DNA of 64,000 bases from Cyanobium usitatum str. Tous (lineage in GTDB: Bacteria; Cyanobacteriota; Cyanobacteriia; PCC-6307; Cyanobiaceae): assembly GCF_003011885.1 (NCBI RefSeq), contig NZ_PXXO01000011.1, positions 30,646 to 94,645 on the forward strand, given 5' to 3'. The translations under genes and the position numbers were made by a program. Numbering within the stretch: position 1 is the first letter of the stretch; every line of letters starts with the position of its first letter. The notes beneath the pieces are model-generated. The model did not search any database. It saw nothing but the letters and a program-made list of their open reading frames with translations, and was not told the DNA's origin. Positions 17,530 to 26,014 of the stretch are shown here, in pieces.

Positions 17530-18190
17530 GGCAGGGCGTCAGGCGAAAGCCGCAAGAGTGACCCTTCTCCAAGCGCCATTGCACTCGATCCACCTGACAG
17601 TCGGGAAAGGTGTGGCGAATTAGCTGTAGCTCCTGGTCGCAGATGCAGGGGAATTGCTCGGCGATGCGCATCACTGAGCAGTGAAATTCACTGAGCATCC
17701 AGGCTTGAGGGTTGCCGGCATCTTGGGAACATTCCGCCAGGTACCCCTCTTGCCGGCGTAGATCCACCAATTGCTCCAGTCGCTCTTGAAGCGAGCCTGC
17801 GCCGATGCGGTGGCGGTAAGCGTCAGCCTGCTGAATGGCTTGTTGTTCTAGGAGTCCCTGCAGGGTTTCAGGTGGCAGGTTGCTAGCCAGAGATTGCAGC
17901 AGGCCGAGGGCGAAATGGTCGCTGCCATCGGGAAATTGCCCCTGCCCCTTGGCGGTAAGGCGCCAATAATTACTGGGCCTGCCCGGACCCTCCGCCGAAG
18001 GGCTTGCCTCGACCAGGCCATCGTCTTCTAGGCCCCGCAAATGGCGACGCACAACCTGCACCGACATCGCCAGGTGAGTTGCTAGGGCGCTCGCGGTGGC
18101 CTCTCCATGCCTGACCAGCAAGGTGAGGACCGTATCCCGGGTGGATGCCGGATCGGCGTGCTGGTGAATGATTTCGGGAATGGCGCTCAC
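17519..18190 (-). CDS. sufR: Iron-sulfur cluster biosynthesis repressor SufR
   Basis: A DeoR-like winged-helix repressor that binds a [4Fe-4S] cluster and controls the suf operon. The N-terminal helix-turn-helix covers TVLTLLVRHGEATASALATHLAMSVQVVRRHLRGLEDDGL. The C-terminal cluster-binding cysteines are visible in CSQDAGN, EFHCSVM and QFPCICDQE. A GTG at 18190 gives 223 residues, close to the usual SufR length. GTG 18220 and TTG 18277 are longer alternatives. It is divergent from ftrC-sufBCDS with the palindrome at 18284-18303 between them. This matches the sufR-sufBCDS arrangement of other cyanobacteria, except for ftrC. Confidence 0.9.
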   Translation of the reverse strand: MSAIPEIIHQHADPASTRDTVLTLLVRHGEATASALATHLAMSVQVVRRHLRGLEDDGLVEASPSAEGPGRPSNYWRLTAKGQGQFPDGSDHFALGLLQSLASNLPPETLQGLLEQQAIQQADAYRHRIGAGSLQERLEQLVDLRRQEGYLAECSQDAGNPQAWMLSEFHCSVMRIAEQFPCICDQELQLIRHTFPDCQVDRVQWRLEKGHSCGFRLTPCRED

Positions 18191-18283
18191 GGCAAAGGCC
18201 GGTTGAGACAACGATGCCACGACTGGCGGGAGGTTGGGGATTAGGCCCCGCTGGCGGCCTTGGTGTCTTAGGCTCAATCCCTA

Positions 18284-18303
18284 ACGAAACACAATGGTTT
18301 CGT
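18284..18303. promoter_or_regulatory. Candidate SufR operator, perfect palindrome
   Basis: ACGAAAC-N6-GTTTCGT is a perfect 7-base inverted repeat. The published Synechocystis SufR site is CAAC-N6-GTTG; this one has the same spacing with AAAC-N6-GTTT as its core. It lies in the divergent gap between sufR and ftrC-sufBCDS. Binding is inferred from position, symmetry and spacing. Confidence 0.7.
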
Positions 18304-18400
18304 AATGGTCTGCCGGCAAATCCGATTGCTGGCTGCCGATGGCACCGGATTCCGAGGTGCTGTTTGACTATCGCCTTCTGATCACCTTCGCTTTCGAGCC

Positions 18401-18787
18401 ATGTCCGACACTCCGGCCAGTTCGACCGCTGAGAGCCCCGCAGGGAGCTCGCCGGCGCACTCCGACAGCTTGGAGGTGATCCGAAAGTTTGCTGAAACCT
18501 ACGCGCAGCGCACCGGTACTTACTTTTGTAGTGATCCCGGTGTGACCGCGGTGGTGCTTGCTGGCTTGGCCAAGCACAAGGATGAGCTTGGTGGTGCCCT
18601 ATGCCCCTGCCGTCATTACGAGGACAAGCAGGCAGAGGTTTCCCAAGCCTTTTGGAACTGCCCTTGCGTGCCCATGCGGGAGCGTAAAGAGTGCCACTGC
18701 ATGCTGTTTCTCACCGAGGACAATGCTTTCCGCTGTGACCAGCAGACAATTTCCTTAGATGAAGTTAAAGCCCTTACTGCCAGCTGA
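18401..18787 (+). CDS. ftrC: Ferredoxin-thioredoxin reductase, catalytic (beta) chain
   Basis: A 128-residue [4Fe-4S] subunit that passes electrons from photosynthetic ferredoxin to thioredoxin disulfides. The diagnostic cysteine pattern is present: CPC, then 16 residues, CPC, then 8 residues, CHC, within [15 protein letters not shown] and [18 protein letters not shown], plus a Cys near residue 45 (YFCSDPG). The stop is 14 bases before the sufB start, so it probably shares the suf transcript and SufR control. The first 25 residues are Ser/Ala/Pro-rich. Confidence 0.95.
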   Translation: MSDTPASSTAESPAGSSPAHSDSLEVIRKFAETYAQRTGTYFCSDPGVTAVVLAGLAKHKDELGGALCPCRHYEDKQAEVSQAFWNCPCVPMRERKECHCMLFLTEDNAFRCDQQTISLDEVKALTAS

Positions 18788-18801
18788 GTCGGTTTACCTC
18801 A

Positions 18802-20241
18802 ATGAGTACTGCAACCGTTGGCGATCTAGTTTCACAGCCGTATAAGCACGGTTTCGTCACTGATATTGAAACTGAAAAGATCGCCAAGGGTCTGAGTGAA
18901 GACGTTGTGCGTCTGATCTCCTCTAAGAAAAGTGAGCCTGAGTTTTTATTGGCTTTTCGGCTGCGGGCCTACCGCCAGTGGCTGCAGATGCAGTCACCAG
19001 ATTGGGCGGCACTGGGTTACCCACCGATTGATTATCAAAACATTATTTACTACGCAGCTCCTAAGCAGCAGGAGAAAAAAGCCAGTCTCGATGAGGTCGA
19101 TCCAAAGCTGCTGGAAACATTTGAAAAGCTTGGCATCCCCCTAAGTGAGCAGAAGCGCCTCTCCAACGTGGCAGTCGATGCTGTTTTTGACAGTGTTTCA
19201 ATCGCCACCACCTATCGTGAAAAGCTTGCAGAGCATGGCGTTGTTTTCTGCTCAATCAGTGAGGCTGTAAAAGAATATCCAGACTTGGTGGAGAAATATC
19301 TTGGCACGGTCGTTCCAAGTAATGACAACTATTTTGCCGCCCTGAACTCTGCGGTTTTTAGTGACGGTTCTTTTGTTTTTATTCCCAAGGGTGTGGCCTG
19401 CCCGATGGAGTTGTCAACCTACTTCCGGATCAATTCCGCCGACACGGGTCAGTTTGAGCGCACTTTGATAATTGCCGAAGAGGGTGCTTCGGTTAGCTAC
19501 TTGGAGGGGTGCACGGCCCCGATGTTTGATACCAATCAACTCCATGCAGCCGTCGTGGAGTTGGTGGTACTTGATGATGCTTCTATCAAATACTCAACGG
19601 TTCAGAACTGGTACGCCGGTGACGAGCATGGGGTAGGTGGCATTTATAACTTCGTGACCAAGCGCGGCCAGTGCCGGGGCGACCGCAGCCGAATTAGTTG
19701 GACTCAGGTGGAAACTGGATCAGCAATCACTTGGAAATATCCCAGTTGTGTGTTGCAAGGTGCTGATTCGGTGGGCGAATTTTATTCGGTTGCCCTCACT
19801 AATAACTATCAGCAGGCTGATACTGGTACCAAGATGATTCACGTCGGTCCGAGGACCCGCTCAACCATTGTCAGTAAGGGCATCAGCGCTGGACATTCTT
19901 CTAATAGCTACCGCGGCCTTGTCCAAATCGGCCCTAAAGCGGTAGGGGCTAAGAATTACAGCCAGTGCGATTCGATGTTGATTGGCGATCAGGCTGGCGC
20001 TAATACCTACCCCTATATCCGCTCTCAGCAACCGGATGCCGCAGTGGAGCATGAGGCAAGCACTTGCCGCATCTCCGCAGACCAACTCTTTTACCTGCAA
20101 AGCCGGGGCATTGGTTTTGAAGAGGCTGTTTCGATGATGGTCAGCGGTTTTTGCCGCGACGTGTTTAATCAACTGCCAATGGAATTTGCTGCTGAGGCAG
20201 ACAAATTGCTTGCCCTCAAGCTCGAGGGATCAGTGGGCTGA
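18802..20241 (+). CDS. sufB: Fe-S cluster scaffold protein SufB
   Basis: A 479-residue subunit of the SufBC2D scaffold on which Fe-S clusters are built. The family is recognised by [16 protein letters not shown] near the N-terminus, [47 protein letters not shown] and the C-terminal [23 protein letters not shown]. Length is standard for SufB. First of the sufBCDS block, which is the main Fe-S system of cyanobacteria. Base composition is lower in GC than sufD/sufS downstream, as expected for a strongly conserved gene. Confidence 0.97.
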   Translation: MSTATVGDLVSQPYKHGFVTDIETEKIAKGLSEDVVRLISSKKSEPEFLLAFRLRAYRQWLQMQSPDWAALGYPPIDYQNIIYYAAPKQQEKKASLDEVDPKLLETFEKLGIPLSEQKRLSNVAVDAVFDSVSIATTYREKLAEHGVVFCSISEAVKEYPDLVEKYLGTVVPSNDNYFAALNSAVFSDGSFVFIPKGVACPMELSTYFRINSADTGQFERTLIIAEEGASVSYLEGCTAPMFDTNQLHAAVVELVVLDDASIKYSTVQNWYAGDEHGVGGIYNFVTKRGQCRGDRSRISWTQVETGSAITWKYPSCVLQGADSVGEFYSVALTNNYQQADTGTKMIHVGPRTRSTIVSKGISAGHSSNSYRGLVQIGPKAVGAKNYSQCDSMLIGDQAGANTYPYIRSQQPDAAVEHEASTCRISADQLFYLQSRGIGFEEAVSMMVSGFCRDVFNQLPMEFAAEADKLLALKLEGSVG

Positions 20242-20297
20242 GCCGCACCGATCTGTTCTATCTGTCAGTTCCCCTTTCTCGCCCTTCCTTACCTGCT

Positions 20298-21101
20298 GTG
20301 ATTCGCCCAGACGCCCCGGTATTGCTCGAAGTTTCTGACCTGCACGCGCGGGTTGAGGAGCAGCCAATCCTTAAGGGGGTGAACCTCACGATCCGAGCTG
20401 GTGAAATCCACGCAGTGATGGGGCGTAATGGCAGTGGCAAAAGCACACTTTCCAAAGTGCTGGCCGGCCATCCCGCCTACACGGTCACAGCCGGGTCGGT
20501 TTCATATATGGGCTCAGACCTCCTTGAGCTAGCCCCAGAACAGCGCTCCCGCTTGGGCTTATTCCTGGGATTTCAATATCCGGTGGAGATCCCGGGGGTT
20601 AGCAACCTTGAATTCCTACGGGTGTCCACTAACGCCCGCCGCGCTCAAAGGGGTGAGGAGGAGCTGGACACCTTTGCTTTCGAGGACCTCGTGCGCGAGC
20701 GCCTCAAGGTGGTGCAGATGGATCCGGCCTTTTTGGATCGCAGTGTCAACGAAGGCTTCTCCGGTGGCGAGAAAAAGCGCAACGAGATCTTGCAGATGGC
20801 GCTACTTGAGCCTTTGGTGGCGATCCTCGATGAAACCGATTCTGGCCTTGATATCGACGCCCTACGCATCGTGGCCGATGGGGTCAATCAACTCGCGGGC
20901 CCGGAAAATGCCACCTTGTTGATCACCCACTACCAGCGCCTGCTGGATCTGATCACCCCCGATTTCGTCCATGTGATGGCTGCGGGCCGGATCCTGCGCA
21001 CCGGAGGCAAGGAGCTGGCATTGGAGCTTGAGCGCACTGGTTACGAATGGGTGGATCAGGAGCTGGCCAGCCTGGGCCGGGAACCTGCGGAGGTGCTGTG
21101 A
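20298..21101 (+). CDS. sufC: SufBCD complex ATPase SufC
   Basis: A 267-residue ABC-type ATPase that drives conformational change in the SufBC2D scaffold. Walker A is [10 protein letters not shown], the signature is [11 protein letters not shown], Walker B is [12 protein letters not shown] and the H-loop is [10 protein letters not shown]. The [15 protein letters not shown] region is typical of SufC and not of transport ATPases. Start codon GTG at 20298. The stop overlaps the sufD start by one base (TGATG). Confidence 0.97.
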   Translation: MIRPDAPVLLEVSDLHARVEEQPILKGVNLTIRAGEIHAVMGRNGSGKSTLSKVLAGHPAYTVTAGSVSYMGSDLLELAPEQRSRLGLFLGFQYPVEIPGVSNLEFLRVSTNARRAQRGEEELDTFAFEDLVRERLKVVQMDPAFLDRSVNEGFSGGEKKRNEILQMALLEPLVAILDETDSGLDIDALRIVADGVNQLAGPENATLLITHYQRLLDLITPDFVHVMAAGRILRTGGKELALELERTGYEWVDQELASLGREPAEVL

Positions 21102-22213
21102 TGCCAGCTGCGGTTATGCCAAATACTGCCGATTGGCTCACCCAACTTGCTGGCGCTCCCCTGCCGGGCCGAAGTCAGGAGGAGTGGCGATTCACAGGCC
21201 TGGCTGCCCTAGAGGCCTTGGCGCCCGAACTCTGGAGTGGTGTCGATCCATTCGCCCAACTCAGCTTGCCCGCTGGCATTAGCTGCATCGGCGCTGATCA
21301 GGCGCAGGGGTTGCAGCAGCAGGTGCTCAAAGCCACAGGCGGCAGCGATGCTTGGTCGGTGCGACTTAATCAAGGCGCTTCGCCCCGCTGTCTGGCCTTG
21401 CGGGTGGCTGGAGCAGCGGATCCGTTGCAATTGCATTTTGATGCCGGCGCGGAGCCGGGTCTGCGGGCACTGCAGCTGGTGCTCGTGCTTGAGGAGGGCG
21501 CCAGCCTGGAGCTGCTTATTCAGCACGGCTCCAGTGGCCCCAATGCCACCAGCTTGGTAGCGGTGGCCCAGCTTGGCCGCGGCGCCGAGCTAAATCTGGG
21601 GCTGCTGGCGCCTGGCGATGCCCGCGCCAGCTTGCTCAGCCACCTGTCGATCACTCAGGCCCCCGCCAGCTCCCTCCAGCTCACTACCGCAGTTGGGGGC
21701 TGGGCCCTCAGCCGGCTCGAGCCCTGCATCAGCCAGCTGGAGGGAGCGGCCCACACCCAGCTGCGGGCCCTGCAGCTGGTGGATGGCCAGGAGCTGGCCG
21801 ACACCCACAGCCAAGTGCGTTTTGAAGGCCCCGATGGCCAGCTCGACCAGCTCCACAAGGTGGTAGCTGATGGGGCCGGACGCAGCGTGTTCAACGGGGC
21901 CGTGCGGGTACCGCGCAGCGCCCAGCAAACCAACGCCGCCCAGCTCAGCCGCAGCCTGTTGCTCTCCGATCGGGCTCGAGTAGATACCAAACCCGAGCTT
22001 GAAATCGTCGCGGACGATGTCAAGTGCGCCCACGGCGCCACCATTAGTCGGCTGCAGCAAAACGAGCTTTTTTATCTGCAGAGCCGGGGTATTGGCGCTG
22101 AACAAGCCTCTCGCTTGCTTTTGCGGGGCTATTGCGAGGAGGTGTTGCGCGAGCTTCCCGCGGCGGCGGCGGCCCTGAATCCGCTAACGCTGCTGCTGCG
22201 GGAGCATCCATGA
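21101..22213 (+). CDS. sufD: Fe-S cluster assembly protein SufD
   Basis: A 370-residue paralogue of SufB that completes the SufBC2D scaffold. The C-terminal SufB/SufD core shows [59 protein letters not shown] and ARLLLRGYCEEVL-type motifs. The N-terminus (ADWLTQLAGAPLP) is divergent, as usual. ATG 21101 overlaps the sufC stop by one base; an in-frame codon at 21047 lies inside sufC and is unlikely. Its stop overlaps sufS by ATGA. Confidence 0.95.
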   Translation: MPAAVMPNTADWLTQLAGAPLPGRSQEEWRFTGLAALEALAPELWSGVDPFAQLSLPAGISCIGADQAQGLQQQVLKATGGSDAWSVRLNQGASPRCLALRVAGAADPLQLHFDAGAEPGLRALQLVLVLEEGASLELLIQHGSSGPNATSLVAVAQLGRGAELNLGLLAPGDARASLLSHLSITQAPASSLQLTTAVGGWALSRLEPCISQLEGAAHTQLRALQLVDGQELADTHSQVRFEGPDGQLDQLHKVVADGAGRSVFNGAVRVPRSAQQTNAAQLSRSLLLSDRARVDTKPELEIVADDVKCAHGATISRLQQNELFYLQSRGIGAEQASRLLLRGYCEEVLRELPAAAAALNPLTLLLREHP

Positions 22214-23520
22214 CCACCACTACCTCCACCGCAGCAGTAACCACCACCGCATCTCCCACCAGCCTTGAGGTGGTTGCGCCGGATCTTGCTGCCCTCACCC
22301 GGCCTGATTTCCCCCTGCTGGCCCAAACGGCTTGCCTTGGCCAGCCGCTGATCTACCTCGATTACGCCGCGACCAGCCAGAAGCCCCGTCAGGTATTGGC
22401 GGCCCTGCAGCACTACTACGACCACGACAACGCCAACGTGCACCGCGGCGCCCACCAGCTCAGTGCTCGCGCCACTGAAGGCTTTGAGGCAGCCCGCAGC
22501 AAAACCGCCACCTTCATCGGTGCGGCCAATGCGAGAGAAATCGTGTTCACCCGCAATGCCAGCGAGGCGATCAACTTGGTGGCTCGCAGCTGGGGCGAGG
22601 CCAACCTGGGCCCCGGTGATGAGGTGTTGCTCACGGTGATGGAGCACCACTCCAACCTGGTCCCCTGGCAGCTGCTGGCGGCGCGCACTGGCTGCGTGCT
22701 GCGCCATGCGGGCCTCACCGAGAGCGGTGAGCTGGATCTGGAGGATCTGCGCGGCCAGATCAGCGAGCGCACCAAGCTCGTAAGCCTGGTGCAGGTGAGC
22801 AATACCCTCGGCTGCCTCAATCCGATTGAGCAGGTGGTGGCGCTGGCCCACGCCGCCGGCGCTCTGGTGCTGGTGGATGCCTGTCAGAGCCTGCCCCACC
22901 TGGTGGTGAATGTGGCCCAGCTGGGCTGCGATTTTTTGGTGGGCAGCTCCCATAAGCTCTGCGGCCCCACCGGCATGGGCTTTCTTTGGGCCCGCGAGGC
23001 TCTGCTGGAGGCGATGCCGCCCTTTCTGGGCGGAGGCGAGATGATCCAGGACGTTTACCTCGATCACAGCAGCTGGGCCGAATTGCCGCACAAATTTGAG
23101 GCGGGCACCCCGGCCATCGGCGAGGCGATCGGCATGGGTGCCGCCCTCGACTACCTCAGTGCTATTGGTCTCGAGCGCATCCACGCCTGGGAGCAGCTGC
23201 TCACCCGCCAGCTGTTTGCGCGTCTCCAGGCGATTGAGGGGGTGCGCATCTTGGGTCCCACCCCCGAGCAGCAACCCGATCGCGGTGCCCTGGCGGCCTT
23301 CACGGTGGATGGCCTGCACGCCAACGACATCGCCGCCCTGCTGGATTCAGCTGGCATCTGCATCCGCAGCGGCCATCACTGCACCCAGCCCCTGCACCGC
23401 CTCTACGGCCTCCCCGGCTCAGCCAGAGCCAGCCTGGGCTTCACAACCACCCCTGAAGAGATCGACCGCTTCGCTGAGGAGCTTGAGGGCACGATCACCT
23501 TTCTGCGCGAGCACAGCTAG
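22210..23520 (+). CDS. sufS: Cysteine desulfurase SufS (group II)
   Basis: A 436-residue PLP enzyme that takes sulfur from cysteine for Fe-S cluster assembly. Substrate entry region LIYLDYAATSQKP, PLP-lysine site GSSHKLCGPTGMGFLW and catalytic persulfide Cys in SGHHCTQPLHRLYG are all present; the position of this Cys marks group II (SufS) enzymes. The N-terminal 25 residues are a Thr-rich tail (TTTTSTAAVTTT). ATG 22210 overlaps the sufD stop. Closes the suf operon, with DUF1543 27 bases downstream. Confidence 0.96.
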   Translation: MTTTTSTAAVTTTASPTSLEVVAPDLAALTRPDFPLLAQTACLGQPLIYLDYAATSQKPRQVLAALQHYYDHDNANVHRGAHQLSARATEGFEAARSKTATFIGAANAREIVFTRNASEAINLVARSWGEANLGPGDEVLLTVMEHHSNLVPWQLLAARTGCVLRHAGLTESGELDLEDLRGQISERTKLVSLVQVSNTLGCLNPIEQVVALAHAAGALVLVDACQSLPHLVVNVAQLGCDFLVGSSHKLCGPTGMGFLWAREALLEAMPPFLGGGEMIQDVYLDHSSWAELPHKFEAGTPAIGEAIGMGAALDYLSAIGLERIHAWEQLLTRQLFARLQAIEGVRILGPTPEQQPDRGALAAFTVDGLHANDIAALLDSAGICIRSGHHCTQPLHRLYGLPGSARASLGFTTTPEEIDRFAEELEGTITFLREHS

Positions 23521-23546
23521 TTGGCTGGTAAGCCGTTTGGGTTTCG

Positions 23547-24092
23547 ATGATTTCTGAGAGCCCGGGCCGGGCCGAGTTGTTTCTGGCGGTGCTGGGCGGC
23601 CGGGCGCTGGGCTGCCATATCGAGCTCCACGACGTGCGCTTCGTGGCCGGCGCCACGATCGAAGCGGCGCTTCCAGAGTTGCGGCGGCAGTGGTTCGGGA
23701 GGCGTGAGGGCCTGCACCTGGACAGCTACCTGGCGGTGCGAGCGGTGGATGGCTTCGCGGTGAGCCTCGGGCGCGAGCCGGCCGCGCCCCGGCCCGAGCG
23801 GCTGTGGTTTGTGAACCTGGGCGCCTACCGCCCCGAATCCCTAGCGGAGCTGCACCACTTCGGCCTGGTGGTGGCCCGCTCACCCCAGGCGGCCAAGGCG
23901 GCCGCCAAGCGCCAGTGGCTGCGCGGTGCCCTGCAGCAGCACAAGGATGATCTGGTGGCCGTAGACGACTGCCTGGCGATCGAGCAGCTGGAGCTGCTGG
24001 GCGGCGAGCGCTGGCATGTGCAGCTGGAGCCCCACCCGGAGGGCCTGAGCCAGAGCCAGGTGCCGGATTGGTTTGGCTACCGGCTGATTTGA
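23547..24092 (+). CDS. DUF1543 domain protein
   Basis: A 181-residue soluble protein with the DUF1543 signature LFLAVLGGRALGCHIELHDVRFVAG near the start. It continues with LPELRRQWFG, LHLDSYLAVRAVDGF and a Trp-phe closing WFVNLGAYRP. The family has no assigned biochemical role. It follows sufS by 27 bases on the same strand and might be co-transcribed with the suf genes; that is inference from spacing. Confidence 0.75.
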   Translation: MISESPGRAELFLAVLGGRALGCHIELHDVRFVAGATIEAALPELRRQWFGRREGLHLDSYLAVRAVDGFAVSLGREPAAPRPERLWFVNLGAYRPESLAELHHFGLVVARSPQAAKAAAKRQWLRGALQQHKDDLVAVDDCLAIEQLELLGGERWHVQLEPHPEGLSQSQVPDWFGYRLI

Positions 24093-24264
24093 GCAGGCGG
24101 CAGGGGGCGCTGTTGTGTTGGCGACAGGCTCAGGGATTCTGTACAAACTGTACGGATTTTGAGACGGTCCATTTCAGGATCGTTCCGCTTCTGGTCCTGG
24201 AGCTGATCTGCTCCAGTCCCCCCCCCAGGGATGATCAGGGTCTGATTTCGCTCCACATGCAGCC

Positions 24265-25365
24265 ATGAACATCGACGGCAAGGCCTGGCGCACGATCTGG
24301 CTAGAGCCGGACAGCGGCTTGGGCTCCTACGCGATCGGTGTTATCGATCAGACCCTGCTGCCCCACCAGTTCACGACGCGCACCCTGCGCAGCTGCGCTG
24401 AGGCGGCAGACGCGATCAGCACGATGGTGGTGCGCGGGGCGCCTCTTATCGGCGTGACAGGCGCCTATGGGCTGATGCTGGCCCTGCAGGCCGATCCGGG
24501 CGACACCTCACTGGCGGCCGCCTTCGAGCAACTCAATGCCACCCGGCCCACGGCGATCAACCTGCGCTGGGCCCTGGAGCGGGTGCGGGCCAAGGTGCAG
24601 CCTCTGGCGCCGGCCGAGCGGGCCGAGGCGGCCAAGGCGGAGGCCGCGGCGATCGCCGATGAGGACGTGGCCATGTGCGATGCCATCGGCAACCACGGGC
24701 TGGCGATCTTCCAGCAGCTGGCGGCGGCCCGGCCCGGCGCCAGGCTCAATGTGCTCACCCACTGCAACGCCGGCTGGCTGGCCACGGTGGACTGGGGTAC
24801 GGCCCTCGCCCCCATTTACAAGGCCCACCGCGCCGGGCTTCCTATCCATGTGTGGGTGGATGAGACTCGCCCCCGCAATCAGGGGGCCTCGCTCACGGCC
24901 TATGAGCTGGCTAAGGAGGGCGTGCCCCACACCGTGATCGTGGATAACGCCGGCGGCCACCTGATGCAGCACGGCCAGGTGGATGCGGTGATCGTGGGTA
25001 CTGATCGCACCACCCGCCGCGGCGATGTGTGCAACAAGATCGGCACCTATCTCAAGGCCCTGGCCGCCCACGACAACGGCGTGCCCTTTTATGTGGCCCT
25101 GCCCGCCTCCACGATCGACTGGACGATTGGCGATGGCGTGGCCGAAATCCCGATCGAGGCCCGCAGTGCTGAGGAGGTGACTCACATCCAGGGGCGCGGC
25201 GCCGATGGCGCGATCACGACCGTGCAGCTGACGCCAACGGGCAGCGCCGGCTTCAACCCGGCCTTCGATGTCACGCCGGCGCGGCTGGTGACGGGCCTGA
25301 TCACCGAGCGGGGCGTGGCAGCGGCCACCGAGGCTGGGTTGCAGGAGCTTTATGGCAATGACTGA
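24265..25365 (+). CDS. mtnA: S-methyl-5-thioribose-1-phosphate isomerase
   Basis: Converts 5-methylthioribose-1-phosphate to the ribulose form in methionine or 5'-deoxy-nucleoside salvage. The 366-residue length is standard. Motifs: MVVRGAPLIGVTGAYG near residue 55, the catalytic Cys in LTHCNAGWLAT, VWVDETRPRNQGASLTAYEL, the catalytic Asp in VIVGTDRTTRRGDVCNKIGTY, and GFNPAFDVTPARLVTGLITERG at the end. It overlaps the following aldolase gene by 14 bases, making a two-gene salvage unit. Confidence 0.95.
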   Translation: MNIDGKAWRTIWLEPDSGLGSYAIGVIDQTLLPHQFTTRTLRSCAEAADAISTMVVRGAPLIGVTGAYGLMLALQADPGDTSLAAAFEQLNATRPTAINLRWALERVRAKVQPLAPAERAEAAKAEAAAIADEDVAMCDAIGNHGLAIFQQLAAARPGARLNVLTHCNAGWLATVDWGTALAPIYKAHRAGLPIHVWVDETRPRNQGASLTAYELAKEGVPHTVIVDNAGGHLMQHGQVDAVIVGTDRTTRRGDVCNKIGTYLKALAAHDNGVPFYVALPASTIDWTIGDGVAEIPIEARSAEEVTHIQGRGADGAITTVQLTPTGSAGFNPAFDVTPARLVTGLITERGVAAATEAGLQELYGND

Positions 25366-26014
25366 GCAGGCGCAGCGCCAGCAGCTCGTGGAGGTGGCCC
25401 GGTGCCTAAACGCCAGCGGGCTCAATCAGGGCACCTCAGGCAACCTGTCGGTGCGTATTCCTGGTGGCCTGCTGATCACGCCCAGCTCCCTGCCCTTCGA
25501 GCAGATGGAGCCGCAGGATCTGGTGGCGATTGCTGCCAGCGGCAAGCCCCTCGAGGCGGCAGCTGGTCAGCGGCGGCCCTCCTCCGAGTGGCGGCTGCAC
25601 GCCGATCTCCTGGCCAGCCGGCCTGAGATCCAGGCGGTGCTGCATTGCCACTCGATCCATGCCACGGCCCTGGCCTGCCATGGCCGCCCCATCCCCCCCT
25701 TTCATTACATGACCGCCGTGGCCGGCGGCGATGACATCCGCTGCGCCGGCTACGCCACCTTTGGCACCGCCGAGCTTTCGGCCCTTGCTGTGCAGGCCCT
25801 CGATGGCCGGCTGGCCTGCCTGCTGGCCCAGCACGGCCAGGTGACGCTAGGCACCAGCCTCGATCAGGCCCTGCGCATCGCCATCGAAGTGGAAACACTG
25901 GCCCAGATGTATCTGCAGGCCCTGCAACTCGGCGAGCCTCCGCTGTTGAGCGCTGCCCAGATGGCTGCGGTGCACCAGCAGTTCCGCTCCCTGCACTACG
26001 GGGCATGCGCCTGA
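25352..26014 (+). CDS. Class II aldolase, FucA-like (possible 5-methylthioribulose-1-phosphate aldolase)
   Basis: A 220-residue zinc aldolase/adducin-fold enzyme. The proton-donor Glu is in SSEWRLHADLL. Zinc ligands are in VLHCHSIHATAL and the later LLAQHGQV. GNLSVR near residue 30 and the HYMTAVAGGDDIRCAGYATFGT block closely resemble L-fuculose-phosphate aldolase rather than the MtnB dehydratase. Being coupled to mtnA, it may cleave 5-methylthioribulose-1-phosphate or 5-deoxyribulose-1-phosphate to DHAP and an aldehyde (DHAP shunt). MtnB activity cannot be excluded. Its end overlaps the convergent symporter gene by 19 bases. Confidence 0.82.
   Translation: MAMTEQAQRQQLVEVARCLNASGLNQGTSGNLSVRIPGGLLITPSSLPFEQMEPQDLVAIAASGKPLEAAAGQRRPSSEWRLHADLLASRPEIQAVLHCHSIHATALACHGRPIPPFHYMTAVAGGDDIRCAGYATFGTAELSALAVQALDGRLACLLAQHGQVTLGTSLDQALRIAIEVETLAQMYLQALQLGEPPLLSAAQMAAVHQQFRSLHYGACA

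Noticed and set aside
22129..23319. 396-residue minus-strand frame opposite sufS
   Set aside because: Antisense shadow in GC-rich DNA; sufS has all catalytic motifs on the plus strand.
24141..24153. GTAC-N5-GTAC upstream of mtnA as a LexA box
   Set aside because: The cyanobacterial LexA consensus has four bases between the half-sites; here there are five, and mtnA is not an SOS gene.
2902..24656. HIP1 octamers GCGATCGC (2902, 2929, 8366, 17384, 24649)
   Set aside because: Only a handful were seen by eye; the low density suggests no special local function and fits a lineage poor in HIP1.
24508..25425. 305-residue minus-strand frame opposite mtnA
   Set aside because: Shadow of mtnA; no recognisable motif.
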